From contig OX352772.1 in NCBI GenBank assembly GCA_947095535.1, positions 121,726,225 through 121,790,224 on the forward strand: a DNA stretch of 64,000 bases, in the 5' to 3' direction. Of this stretch, positions 34,302 through 45,779 are shown one piece after another. Origin of the DNA: Poecilobothrus nobilitatus. Taxonomy: Eukaryota > Arthropoda > Insecta > Diptera > Dolichopodidae. A model generated the notes under the pieces. The model was not told the DNA's origin. It saw only the letters and a list, made by a program, of their open reading frames with translations, and searched no databases. Positions within the stretch are counted from its first letter, which is position 1; the number at the start of each line of letters is the position of its first letter. Position numbers and translations under genes: made by a program.

Positions 34302-35886
34302 AACGAGGAAGAATACAGTTGCCTTTGTCAACTCTTAGATACCCGTACGAACCGTTAGTATGTTAACAGCCTGTCACTCTGCTTACAATATTATTTTTTT
34401 AATATTTTAGTATTTTAAAATAATTTGGGTGAATTTTATAATTTCTAGAACTTTTTGGGTTGTACATATATTCAAACTATGTGTTTATATGTACATTCTT
34501 CTAAAGCAGATTCTAACCTTCCACATAACGATTATCAATCCAAAACTTTTTCAAATATTCTATAGTAACATTTAATACTAAGCGGTAAATGTATATTAAA
34601 TTTACTTAGTACTAAATAATAAATATAATTTTAAATATTATATTATATTATATTATATTTAAATATTCCATTGACAGAATAATTTCTTATAAGTACAATA
34701 AAATACATATATGTATGTAAATACGGCACTATATAATATACATCTATATTCTTATCATTCATTCACTAGTGACATATACATGAACATAAACATGATATTA
34801 TATAAGTATGTATATATATTAATATCATATAAATAAAAATTCTTCAAGCAACCGTTATGTTGTTTATTTATTTGCATTTTTATGTACTACGCATTATATC
34901 CTCAACAATTTCAAATTATCGAGTAAAACAAAATGCTAAAGTTAAAGAAATTTGTTAGAAAATTTGAAAAAATCAAGTAACACTTTCGTCAATTATAAAG
35001 TAACCCTATATTATTAAAAAAAGTTGTTAACAGAAATAAGAGTATGATGTTGAAACTTTAATTTTTGTGTATTACTTCAAAAAGATTCTAACAGGTGTTT
35101 AAGTTACAGGTGTTTAAAAATAGGAAATTTTCAGTTTTTGACTCCTTACAGCTCCTAAACGGGGGGTGATACAAAAAAAATTTCTGAAATGACTCATACT
35201 TATTTTCAAAGATCTAACTTCTGTCAAAATTTCAAGTTTCCAACTTAAACCGTTTAGAAGATAGAAGGGTTAAAGGATTTTGCAAAATTTTAGTTTCGCA
35301 TAACGGTAAATTAAGACACTGTATGCCACAAATATATATTTATTGTATATATACTTTTAAAGCTAATAAAAGTAGTAATCGTTTGGCGTTTTCAAAATGA
35401 AGATATACCTTATACAACTTGTGCTATAACAATTTAAATATAGAGCTTTTTTGAACCTTTGGGGAGCTGTAGCTCCGTAACGGGTGGGGCTACGAAAAAA
35501 AGTTATTTAAAATAAAATTAATATTTTTGTGAGATCTACCAGCAGTTAAAATTTCATAGCTCTATTTCAAAAAAAATGTCGGGATCTAAAAGTTAGGTGT
35601 TCGAGAGCTACCCTAAGGCTTGGTCCAAACTCAACCAAAAAAAATAGGGAACCTACAAATTACTCCCAAAATATTTTGTGTAAATTTCAAGATTCTAGCT
35701 TTCTTAGTTTTTGAGTTAGCGTGCTGACGGACGGACGGACGGACGGACGGACGGACATGGCTCAAAAGTCTTAGAATTTTTTTCTGATCCGATCCATACC
35801 TTTGAAGGTATATCTAGCTCGCTTATTTCGAGGTGTTACAAACGGAGGAGTAATTTTATTATACCCGATCCTATCGTACGGGTATA
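34302..35886 (-). mobile_element. Helentron-like repeat F1, full length
   Basis: A good reference copy. Edge AAACGAGGAAG, hairpin AGTTG/CAACT, inverted motifs ATACCCGTACGA (34339-34350) and TCGTACGGGTAT (35874-35885), GACGGAC tract (about 35727-35756, six units) and core ACATGGCTCAAAAG. It abuts the P-like copy on the left. Confidence 0.9.
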
Positions 35887-36339
35887 AAAATATTTTCTAT
35901 TAAGAATGGTCTATATGCCACATAGCCTTAAAGAACGACTAAATACGTTTTCACGTGTGCTCATTACGACGCCTTACTTTCACAAGTATGAAAAATCAGT
36001 TATGATTAGAAAGTTATGATAATTAAAATCAGTTAGGATTATAAATTGTTATGAGTTATTTAATAATTCATATTATTTTAATTATTAATATGAGTTTTTT
36101 TATTTTAAATTAATTTTTTTTTATATTTTTATTATAGTCATATTTTAATTTACAATTAATTGTTATAAAAAAAAATACAAAAACAAGATAGAATTTCAAT
36201 TTACTTCTAACCTGTCTTTTCCATTCAATTTTAAAATAATTAGGTAGCTAGGTAGCCATACATAAGTGATTTTGGTTACGTAATTTTCAAATTGAAGCGA
36301 CTAAGCGAGACCGGGAGGTAGGTGTACTTAAAAAAATCT
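35887..36339. other. AT-rich DNA, no assigned feature
   Basis: No coding signal and no recognised repeat. A short GC-richer patch (AAGCGAGACCGGGAGGTAGG) lies near 36303. Confidence 0.5.
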
Positions 36340-36550
36340 TGCAAAAACATTAAATTCATATTATTGAAGTCATGAAATATTTTTAAACACCTAATATAAC
36401 CATTTTAATGTTTTTAATGAATTAAAAAATATGTAATATTTGTTTTCAAAACTAAAAAAAACCCGGAAAAACATTCAATTCATATTATTATTGATGTCAT
36501 AAAATATTTTTATACCCCATTAAATATTTTAATATTTTTAAAGAATAAAA
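36340..36550. repeat. Two-unit tandem repeat of about 115-130 bp
   Basis: AAAACATTAAATTCATATTATTG (first unit, about 36344) and AAAACATTCAATTCATATTATT (second, about 36469) begin similar units, each running through a GTCAT-AAATATTTTTA block. The second unit runs into the edge of an F3 repeat. Confidence 0.6.
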
Positions 36551-37270
36551 AACAAGGTAGAATGTAAACCAACGGTTTTTAAAAGCGCACATTTCCAAAA
36601 CTCAATACAAACAGTTTAGAATTGTGACTTGCACAAAAATTTGAAAATTTCATGTAATAAATATAAACGTGAAAATAGGACATTTTTGAAATTTTGAGGG
36701 GCCGTAAGTCCGGAATCCTATATAACTAAGAAAAGCCGTTAGCACACGTAAAAATATATTATTAAATCTTAAATTTTCATGTCTTGCCGAAAAAAAATGT
36801 TTACAGGTGCTTAAGTTACAGGTGCCTAAAAATAGCAAATTTTCAATTTTTGAGGCGTAATAATTCTTACCAAACCAAAAAATTGTCTAAAGAAACTTAT
36901 ACTAATTCTAAAAGTTCTTTCTTGTGTCAAAATATGAGATTGCTATCTAAAGCCTTGCCGGATTTATGAAAAAAGAAATTTTGCAAAATGGGGTTTTCAC
37001 ATAACGGTAAATTTAAATAATAAATTACAAAATATTACATAATTTTGATATTATTTTATATACATAATAAAATTTTCGATCTTCTGGCGGTTTTAGATTG
37101 CAAAACTATTACGCAGTGCCTGAGATATATACATCTAAAAATGGGGCTTTTTCCTAATTTTGAAGAGCTGCAACTTTGAAACCCTTTACAACTAAAATAA
37201 ACCTTTAACACACGTAAAAATATACTATTGTAGCTTTAATTTTTATATCTTGCAGAAGTAAAATGTGTAA
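36549..37270 (-). mobile_element. F3 Helentron-like repeat, partial (hairpin end)
   Basis: Edge AACAAGGTAGAATG, hairpin AAACC-AAC-GGTTT, inverted-end motif GCACATTTCCAAAA, then about one and a half 475-bp modules. It is cut at about 37270, where an F1 fragment begins mid-element. Confidence 0.8.
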
Positions 37271-37273
37271 ATC

Positions 37274-37936
37274 AGTCTTATAAGTACAATAAAATACATA
37301 TATGTATGTAAATACGGCGCTATATAATATACATCTATACTCTTATCATTCCTTCATCAGTGACATATACGATATGTAAATCAACATGATATTATATAAG
37401 TATCTATGTATATCAATATCATATAAATAAAAATTGTTCAAGCATCCGTTATGTTGTTTATTTATTTACATTTTTTTGTACTACGCATTATATCCTCAAA
37501 AATTTCAAATTATCGAGTAAAACAAAATGCAAAGAATTCGTTAAAGAAATTTGTTAGAAAATTTGAAAAAATCAAGTAACACTTTCGTCAATTATAAAGT
37601 AACCCTATATTATTAAAAAAAAGTTGTTAACAGAAATAAGAGTATAATGTTGAAGCTTTAACATTTGTGCGGTTTAACCTAGCGTTTGGAATTTTCAGAT
37701 TGAAGATATACCTTATAGAGCTTGTGTTATAACAATTTAAATATAGAGATTTTTTGAAACTTTGGGGGCTATAGCTCCTTAACGGGTGGGGCTGCAGAAA
37801 AATTAATATTATCATAAAATTAATATTATCTATCAGCAGTTAAAATTGCATGGCTCTATTTCAAAAAAATTGTGGAGATCTAAAAGTTAGTTGTTGGGGA
37901 GCTACCCGAAGTTTTGGTCGGAAATCAACCAAAAAC
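37274..37936 (-). mobile_element. F1 Helentron-like repeat, part 1, interrupted by F2
   Basis: Starts inside F1 (TCTTATAAGTACAATAAAAT) and runs to CAACCAAAAA, where F2 begins. It continues at 39641. Confidence 0.8.
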
Positions 37937-39640
37937 AAGTAAATGTAACAGTAAGTCGATGCAACCGACTTATTAATACCCTACACCTGAATAATTCGAA
38001 TTAAATTAAAAATCCATAAGTTTTTTTGGCAGCTGCTTGAACTTCTTCCCTTTTCTTTCTTATTCAACTCGAATTTCAGGAACGTAAAAGAGGCATCCTC
38101 TTGGGATATGCTTGACACCTTTGTAAAAAATTTTAAGTTTCTATCTTTATTAATTTCGAAGATTGTTAGTCCTTGGGAGGTGTGTGTCAGGTACCCGAAA
38201 TGCCACTCCAATTCATCGAATCCATCTCAGGAACATAAAGAAAACATGCCAGAACACCATTGTACTAAATTTAAAGGTTCTACTTTTGTTGGTTTTGGAG
38301 ATATGCTCGTTGCTCTTGTGCTCGTCCGGAAGTATCCAAAATACGAACCCATGGTTCAAATTCTTTCAAATGTCAGTTTCCAATTTTACAGAAAAAGAAA
38401 CATAACAGAACACCTTTGTACTAAAAATAACAGTTTTATCTTTGTTGGTTTTGCAGATAATATCATTTGCTCTAAGGCTCGTTCGGAAGCTTCCAAAATA
38501 CGAACTCAAGGACCAAATCCTCTCAAATTTCAGAGACCTAAATCAAACATGAAAGAACACCATTCTGCCAAATTTAAAGGTTATATCTTAGTTGGTTTCG
38601 GAGATAATCTCTTTTGCTCTGGGGCTCGTTCGGAAGCTTCCAATATACGAATCCATGGTTCAAATTCTTTCAAATGTCAGTTTCCAATTTTATAGAAAAG
38701 GAAACATAACAGCACACTCTTGTACTAAAAATAAAGGTTCTATCTTTGTTGGTTGTGGAGATATACTCGTTTGCCCTGGAGCTTGTTTGGAAGCTTCCAA
38801 GATCCGAACCCATGAACCAAATCCTCTCAAATTGCAGAGACTTAAATAAAACATGAAAGAACACCACTCTGCCAAATTTAAAGGTTATATCTTAGTTGGT
38901 TTTAGAGATAATCCCATTTGCTCTGGTGTTCGTTCGGAAGTTTTCAAAATCCAAACCCATGGACCAAATCCTCTTAAATTTCAGAGACATAAATCGAACG
39001 GAAAGGAACTCATTGTACAAAATTTAAAAGTTCTATCTTTGTTGATTTTGGAGATAATCTTGTTTGCTCTGGGGTTCGTTCGGAAGCTTCCAAAATCCCA
39101 ACCCATGGACCAAATCCTCTCAAATTTTAGAAACTTAAATAAAACATGAAAGAACACCACTCTGTCAAATTTGAAGGTTATATCTTTATTGGTTTTGGAG
39201 ATAATCTCATTTGCTCTCGTGCTCGTTGGGAAGCTTCCTCTTAAAATCCTCTTAAATTTCAGAGACATAAATCGAATGGAAAGAAACATCATTGTACATA
39301 ATTTAAAGGTTCTATCTTTCTTGGTTTTGGAGATAATCTCGTTTGCTCCGGAATCATTCGGAAGCTTCCAGAATCCGAACCCATGGACCGATTTTGTCCC
39401 AATTCGAACTTAGCCTTCCTTTCGTGATTAGTAACCTACTATATAAATTGCATCAAGATAGCTTTTTTAGTTTTTGAGTTATCGTGCGAACGGACGGACG
39501 GACGGACATCGTTAAATCGACTCAGGAGGTGATCCTGATTCAGAATATATACACATGTCCATATCTAACTCGCTTCCTTTTGGTGGTTACAAACACCATA
39601 CCAAAGTTAATGTAACCTATACTTTAGTTGTAGGGTATAA
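37931..39640 (-). mobile_element. Helentron-like repeat F2, full length, nested in F1
   Basis: Left edge AAACAAGTAAATG, hairpin AAGTCG-N7-CGACTT, inverted motif ATACCCTACA (37976-37985), a 150-bp tandem array (about 38250-39410), GACGGAC tract (about 39490-39506), core TAAATCGACTCAGG with GTGATCCTGATT, and the other inverted motif TGTAGGGTAT (39629-39638). On both sides lies F1 sequence that joins cleanly when F2 is removed. No credible ORF. Reading frames up to 195 codons in the array shift from unit to unit. Confidence 0.88.
38250..39410 (+). repeat. Internal tandem array of F2, about eight units of about 150 bp
   Basis: Unit starts lie near 38255, 38409, 38557, 38711, 38859, 39009, 39156 and 39287. 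Shared parts include TTTGTTGGTTTTGGAGATA and TTCGGAAGCTTCCAAAAT. Units fall into two types, one starting with GTACTAAA and one with CTGCCAAA, which mostly alternate, so the effective period is about 300 bp. Confidence 0.85.
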
Positions 39641-39897
39641 AAATAGGGAACCTACAAATTGTTTCTAGAATATTTTGTGTAAATTCTTAGAATATTTTCA
39701 AAATCTAGAATATTTTGTGCTTTCTTAGTTTTTGAGTTAGCGTGCTGACGAGCGGACGGACGGACATGGCTTAATCGACTCAGAATTTGATTCTGATCCG
39801 ATCCATACCTTTGAAGGTATCTCTAGCTCTCTTATTTCGAGGTGTTACAAACGGAGGAGTAATTTTATTATACCGGATACGTATCGTACGGGTATAA
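39641..39897 (-). mobile_element. F1 Helentron-like repeat, part 2
   Basis: Resumes at ATAGGGAACCTACAAATTG, carries a GACGGAC tract (about 39757), GATCCATACCTTTGAAGG and the end CGTACGGGTATAA. A small local duplication of CTAGAATATTTTGTG lies near 39665-39720. Confidence 0.85.
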
Positions 39898-40174
39898 AAA
39901 GCACTAATATATTTAAAAGAGTTTACATGCCCTTTCCGTACACTTTTTTAAAAAAAGTTAAAATTTTTTAATGAATGTGTAAAAATAGATAGATATGTTA
40001 ATATGTATGTTACAGCTTTGAACATTAAAATAATTCATTTTGAAGTAATATAAACTTTCAGCAACATTTTTGTAGCAAAAAAAGAAATATATGTACATAC
40101 TTGAATTTATTGAAACATAATTTGCATATATAATATGTATGTGTACGTGCATTAGTATGATAATCATAATATTT
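39898..40174. other. AT-rich DNA, no assigned feature
   Basis: No coding signal. An (ATTT)n run lies at about 40170-40190. Confidence 0.5.
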
Positions 40175-40442
40175 ATTTATTTATTTATTTTTATTAATAT
40201 TACATACACAAATGTAATGCAATATTATTGAACCATCGGCTACCAAGGCCATTATAGGTTTTTATACTATTATTATACTAATATTATTTATTTTGTTTAT
40301 ATTATATACTATATATTTACATTATATTTGGTCGTAAGAGGGGTATGTAAAGAAAAAAACACTTACGACCTGTGCAGGGATCGAACTCACACTCCTTCGG
40401 TTAATACACCACACGCCTACCCACTAGGCTACCGAAGCCCCC
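40175..40442 (-). repeat. tRNA-headed SINE-like repeat, type 2
   Basis: The minus-strand head (40361-40442) has an A box, TAGCCTAGTGGGTAGG, and a B box, GAGTTCGATCCC. GGTCGTAAG at 40330-40338 and CTTACGACC at 40362-40370 form a hairpin at the head/body joint. The poor acceptor pairing argues against a real tRNA. Related head at 48586-48675. Confidence 0.7.
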
Positions 40443-40611
40443 ATATAATCATAATAAAATAATATATTATCTTATAATACCAGCAAAATAAATTGCATAC
40501 ACATTAGAAAATTTTAATTTTGGCAACATGTTTCTAATTTCAATTATTTATCAAACGTTGCGATACAAAATAATTTAGCAACATAAGAATTAAGTTAAAA
40601 CCTGTTTTCAT

Positions 40612-40668
40612 TGTGACAAAATTTTGTTCGTAATGCGACATCTTATACTACTTATAGAATCTTTGGTC
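40612..40668 (+). repeat. Isolated terminal-like sequence shared with the P-like repeats, inverted
   Basis: The reverse complement of about 20696-20750: it carries GCGACATCTTATACTACTTA and ends CTTTGG. In copy 1 the same sequence marks the edge against the BEL/Pao fragment. This suggests a terminal inverted repeat of the P-like element, of which this would be a lone opposite end. Inference. Confidence 0.5.
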
Positions 40669-40678
40669 ATACCTAGTT

Positions 40679-41753
40679 GAAAACAAGGTAGAATGTAAAG
40701 AATTGGGACTTGCACAAAAATTTGAAAATTTCATGTAATAAAAACGTGAAAATAGGGCTTTTCTGAAATTTTGAGGAGCTGTAAGTCCAGAACCCTATAT
40801 AGTAAAAAAGCGTTAACACACATAAAAATATATTGTTGAACTTTTAATTTTCATGTCTTGCCGAAGAAAAAGTTTTACAGGTGCCTAAGTTACAGGTGTC
40901 TAAAAATAGCAAATTTTCAATTTTTGAAGCATAATAATTCTTAAAGAGGCGGTGATACCAAAAAATTTTCTGAGGATACTTATACTAATTCTAAAAGTTA
41001 TTTCTTGTATCAAAATTTCATGCTCCTATCTCAAAGCGTGCCGGGGTTATGAAAAAAGAAATATCACGCAAAATGTAGTTTTCACATAACGGTAAATTTA
41101 AATAGTAAATTACAAAATATTGCATAATTTTGATATTGTTTTATGGAAATAACAAAATTTCCAGTCTTCTAGCTGTTTTAGATTGTAAAATTATTACGCA
41201 GAGCCTAAGATATATACATCTGAAAATGGGACTTTTTTGCAATTTTGAGGAGCTGTAAATCTGGAACCCTATACAACTAAAGGAAACCTTTAACACACGT
41301 AAAAATATATTACTGGAGCTTTAATTTTCATATCTTGCCGAAGTAAAATGTGTACAGGTGCCTAAGTTACAACAGTTTAAAAATAGCGAATTTTCAATTT
41401 TTGAGTCTTAATAGCTCATAAGCAGGGGATGGTCCAAAAAAAATTTCTTAAAATTCTTGCTAATTCTAAAAGTTCTTTCTGCCCTTAAAATTGTAGCTCC
41501 CTATTTGAAAGCGTTCCGGAGTTATGAGGGTAGAAAAATCATACAAAATTTGGTTTTCACATAACGGTAAATTTAAATTCCAAAATTAAAAGAATTGTGT
41601 AATTGAATGATATTAATTTACAAAGATAAAAAAGCACATGTCGAATGACGTTTTCAGATTGAAAAAATGTTAAGTAGAACATGAGATATACGCATTTAAA
41701 AATAGGGCTATTTCAAGGTATGAGGGGCTGTAGCTCCGTAATGGATGGGGCTC
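40679..41753 (-). mobile_element. F3 Helentron-like repeat, lacking the GTCC-tract end
   Basis: Edge AACAAGGTAGAATG, then two and a fraction modules of about 475 bp. Similar sites GAGGAGCTGTAAGTCC (about 40775), GAGGAGCTGTAAATCT (about 41247) and GAGGGGCTGTAGCTCC (about 41722) mark the module borders. The hairpin is deleted. It ends at GATGGGGCTC next to the exon-like relic. Confidence 0.8.
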
Positions 41754-42480
41754 AATAATGAATTAATAAGAGTTTGCAGAAAAATGTTTCTTGACACCTA
41801 GGGTAAGTGCTTCCAAAAGATGTTTTTTAAAGATTTTTACCCTACTTGCATTTTTTTAATCATGAGTGGTGTAAAAATAGTAGTAGCTTTTAATTGATTA
41901 AACTAACTGACAGGCTTTTATTAAAACTCCAAGATGTGATAATATTGCTTTACTTATAAATTGACTTCTTTATAAATTTACTAATTGTTTACTATTACAG
42001 CTTCATCATAAAATATGTAACACATTTAATGCTAGTTTTATTCCTGCTAAAACATTTTTTGGCATAACAAAAATATAATGATTATCAATTTTTTAGTTTA
42101 ATCTACTTTGATTTATATTTAATACAATGTAATTTAATTTAATTTATTATTACAGGAATAAATAGCCAATGGGTTACAACGGCCTTAGAAAAAATATCAA
42201 GTGGTTTGGTTGTTTCTCCAGATAAACGTGGGCGTCAGAATCACGTTGATTCAACAAAAATATCTGTCGCTAAAATGTATCACTTGTTTTTAGAGTAGAC
42301 CCAAAATAACAATTTGGAATCTAGTGTTACGAAAAGACAATACAGAGACATTTTTAATTCCGAAAAGATAAATGTGAAACTTATGAAGTTTTTGATAATA
42401 GTTCTGCAGATGAAAAGCTTTTTAAAAAATATTTTTTCATTCATTCATTCTGTTCATAATTCATTTTCTTCGAACTGATT
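41754..42480 (+). pseudogene. Exon-plus-intron relic related to 14366-14740
   Basis: Positions about 41765-42180 are the reverse complement of about 14440-14740 and look like an intron ending in TTACAG. The exon from 42165 reads INSQWVTTALEKISSGLVVS, PDKRGRQNH, VDSTKISVAKMYHLFLE, then a stop and QYRDIFNSEKIN. SPDKRGR and KMYHLFLE...YRDIF recall the same repetitive insect protein family, possibly transposase-derived. This copy extends further than the one at 14.4 kb, which a non-LTR insertion cuts. Confidence 0.5.
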
Positions 42481-42992
42481 TTTGTTTTCTCTCTAAAAAT
42501 TGATTTTAACATACACACATAAATATATATGTATCTATGCATCACAAAGAAAATGTTGTACTAATAATTTTAAAACGTATTTTTATAAATCTCATCTAAA
42601 AAGAATAAGTCTACACAGCACATGCATAATATTTGAAAGTCAACAAAATTGTATTATAACGTTGCTTAAGTGTGATGTATATTGCAACGAACATCTATTT
42701 GTTTTTATTTTTTTGTTTTTGTTTAGAAGAAAATTTTTGTAAAAATTAAAAAATATTTTTGGATGGAATATTGAAATTTTCTAAAATATTCATGTTTGTA
42801 TTAACCTTTTCGGACTCACAAAGGTATAGTAAGTTAAGACACAGACTAAATAAACTATACAGACATCAGTTTCATATAAAAATTTTGCTTTTTTTTTGGA
42901 GCCAGACTAAGCAGTCTATGAAGCTAGACTAAGTATTTTATAATATTTAAATTTCAAAAATACAAAAGAACATTTTATATATTAATGATTTT
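42481..42992. other. AT-rich DNA, no assigned feature
   Basis: Short open frames only (the largest is 80 codons at 42500-42742), with no recognisable motif. Confidence 0.5.
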
Positions 42993-43382
42993 TTTTTTTT
43001 TTTCCTTGCCACTCCAATGAGGAGTATAGGGCATCCACTAAGTCATTTATTATTGATATTTGACTAAGCTTCAGTTTGGTGAATCATTAATTTCACTAAG
43101 CCGTTGATTACTTGGCTGTAGCTATTGTACAAGAAAGACGTTTCTTTTAATTCTACGCCATCTATTATCTATATTTTATTATATTATAGCTATTACAATA
43201 TTATATTAATTATAATTTATAAGAGATATTATACTTATTTTAAATTTAATTATAATCTACAAATTATATATTATAAGAAAAATCTATATTATTTTTATTA
43301 ATCTATATGACCCAGCTGGGGTTTGAACCCGAGACCTTTCGTTTGAAAGGCCGGTGTCTTAACCACTACACCATTAGCCTGA
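42993..43382 (-). repeat. tRNA-headed SINE-like repeat, type 1
   Basis: The minus-strand head (43308-43382) has A box TGGTGTAGTGGTTAAGA and B box GGGTTCAAACCCC. The body has a GC-richer stretch (CCACTCCAATGAGGAGTATA, about 43010) and the far end is poly-T (poly-A on the minus strand), as expected of a SINE tail. The head directly abuts the Jockey-like RT relic. Confidence 0.7.
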
Positions 43383-44500
43383 TATATATTGATTATATCT
43401 TAGTTGAAATTCCAGACAGCGAATTAATCTCAATTAATGATATCAATAATATCATATCAACACTAAAAAACAAAAAAACTGCTGCTCATGATAAAATTCC
43501 AAATAAATGCATAAAAATACTAAACGCTATTTACAATGTTTACTTAATTCATGCTTAAAATTAAGCTACTTTCCGTACACTTGGAAAAAAGCGAAAATTA
43601 TAGCTATATTAAAACTCAATAAGTGTCCTTATTGTCCAACAAATTGCAGGCCAACCAGTCTGCTAAGCAGCCTTTCCAAAATATTTTAGAGAATAATTAA
43701 AAATAAACTTTTGTGTTATGGTTTTAGACCAGAACACAACACTACCCACCCACTACTCAGAGTTAAAAAATTCATCAAAAATAACTTAAGTAGTAGTAAA
43801 AGCGTTGGTATGGTTGCACTTGATGTTAATTCTGTCTTCGACAGTGTATGTCATGAAGGATTCATTTTTAAATTAAAAACGTTTGGTTTTCCCTTGTATC
43901 TTATAAAAATAGTGCAAAGTTTTTTAACAAATATAAGATTTCGGGTTCACATTAGCAACATCAAAACAGACTCATTCGATTTTCGGGTAGGAGTTCCACA
44001 AGGCTCAGTGTTCGATCCTGTATAACATTTATACTAGTGATCTTCCCAACCTAAACACATGTCTTCTGTCAGTATTTGCAGATGATATTGCGATAATTGC
44101 TGCAGGTGAATACGGTAATGTAATAGTAAATAACTTACAAAGGGATCTTAACTGTCTATTAAAATATTTTAAAAAGTGGAAAATAGAAGCTAATGCAGCA
44201 AAATGCAATGCTATATATTTTATTTAAAAACGGAAAAACTGTTATTTACCACAAAATTGCCTACGAATTGACACCAGGGAAATTAACTGGAGACGAATAC
44301 AGTGAAATATCTAGGCATAACCCTAGATACAAAATTAACATTTAAAGATCACATTCACGAATCTGTGAACAAAACCACTAAATGCATTAAAGCGCTTTAC
44401 CCATTCCTAAATAGAACTTTTCTATTATCAACCGACAACGAATTATTAATATTTAAAACTTTTAAATTTATTAATATTTGTTATTTTTTCTTATAAATTG
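43383..44500 (+). pseudogene. Jockey-type non-LTR reverse transcriptase relic
   Basis: Plus-strand frames give KNKKTAAHDKIPNKCIKIL, YFPYTWKKAKIIAILK, RPTSLLSSLSKIF, YGFRPEHNTTHPLLRV, ALDVNSVFDSV, RVGVPQGSVFDPV and, after a frameshift, VFADDIAIIAAGE (catalytic FADD box typical of Jockey). The frame at 44302-44496 adds KYLGITLDTKLTFKDHI. The endonuclease and 3' end are missing and several stops and frameshifts are present. It is a different lineage from the element at 4.6-10.4 kb, which has YADD. Confidence 0.9.
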
Positions 44501-44859
44501 AATTTATGTTTATGTTTTTTATTTACGAGTAATATATTTTTTTTTTTTTCAATTTAAACTATGACATTTCATTTTATTGAAAAATTTTGAGTGAACACTC
44601 CGGTTGAAACTATGACATTACACTTTGCAATAATTTTATTTTTAAATTTTTCGTATGAAAGTATGACAAGTGCAATAACTCCTTTATTTGAAAAGAGGGA
44701 GTTTTTCTTTTTATTTTATAATATTAAGCATAAAAATTACTTAGATAACATATGATATAAAGTTTAGATATTACTAAAAACAAATATGTAAAAAATGAAA
44801 TAAATAAAAAAAAAACTTCAAATCGCTCTCCTGAAAAGCACTAAAATGCCTTTGTAATA
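44501..44859. other. AT-rich DNA, no assigned feature
   Basis: Contains a short imperfect repeat of AACTATGACATT (about 44558 and 44608) but no coding signal. Confidence 0.45.
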
Positions 44860-45171
44860 CTTTCAATTGGGACCGTTGATATGTACATACTTATGTTCGA
44901 ATTTACATTGGGAGAGATCAATTTTTTATTTGGTATTATGTATAACCATGACATACCTATATGAATATTTTTTTTATTTTTGATAAATGTTAAGTAATTA
45001 AACTTATTTATAAAAACAAAAATAAATTTTATGACTTTTATGTACATATTTTATCAAATTATTTTGAAATAATGAAAAAATAAAAAGATAATATTATAAA
45101 CAGAGACATAATAACGGATTCGAACGGGTATTTTAAAGTTGACAAAGGCAACTGTATTCTTCTTCGTTTTC
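44860..45171 (+). mobile_element. Helentron-like repeat F1 (variant b), hairpin end only
   Basis: Reverse complement of about 60572-60905: shared TTTACATTGGGAGAGATC, CGAACGGGTAT, hairpin GTTGACAAAGGCAAC and the tail TTCTTCTTCGTTTT. The GTCC-tract half is absent. Confidence 0.75.
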
Positions 45172-45779
45172 GGATATGTTTACCCTAAACACAGTGAACT
45201 GAGAAAATAGATTGCACGTATATTTGTACCTACTTTTGCAAATAGACCTTTTTGTAGTAAAAAAGAGCGTAATTCAAATATGTAGTTTAATAATCTGAAT
45301 GTAATATTAACCATTATTTAAAACTGCATGTTAATATATATATATATATTATAGAATTAATAAAAAGATGGAAGTTTGATATTTTTATGTAAAATTAATT
45401 GTTTAATAGTGAAATGAGAAATTCAAATTGTATATATGTATGCATAAGAGAAAGAAAGGCAAAAAATGTTCAAACGCTCGCATATGCACATTTTAGTATT
45501 TCAATTTCAATGAAAGATTATCTATTATAAGAGCTGAGCCACTCCCAACATGTGACCAAATTTTTTTTGCTACTCGAAGAAATAAAAAATAAAAAACAAA
45601 ATTTAAATTTTATTATTTAAAAATGATTGGGTTCGGATTAACAATACAATACATTATTTAAAAAAACATTTTTTATTAGCCGGGCGCCCATCATGTGATG
45701 GGTCTTTTCACTAGTTATTATTATAATTGTAAGAACTTTTTGTGTATACATAGTAAGTGTTTTTTTTTCCTTTTGAAAG
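45172..45779. other. AT-rich DNA, no assigned feature
   Basis: A (TA)n run lies near 45332-45350. No coding signal. Confidence 0.5.

Noticed and set aside
38108..39413. Several overlapping ORFs of 80-195 codons in both strands
   Set aside because: They come from the 150-bp tandem array of F2. The frame changes from unit to unit and no domain is present.
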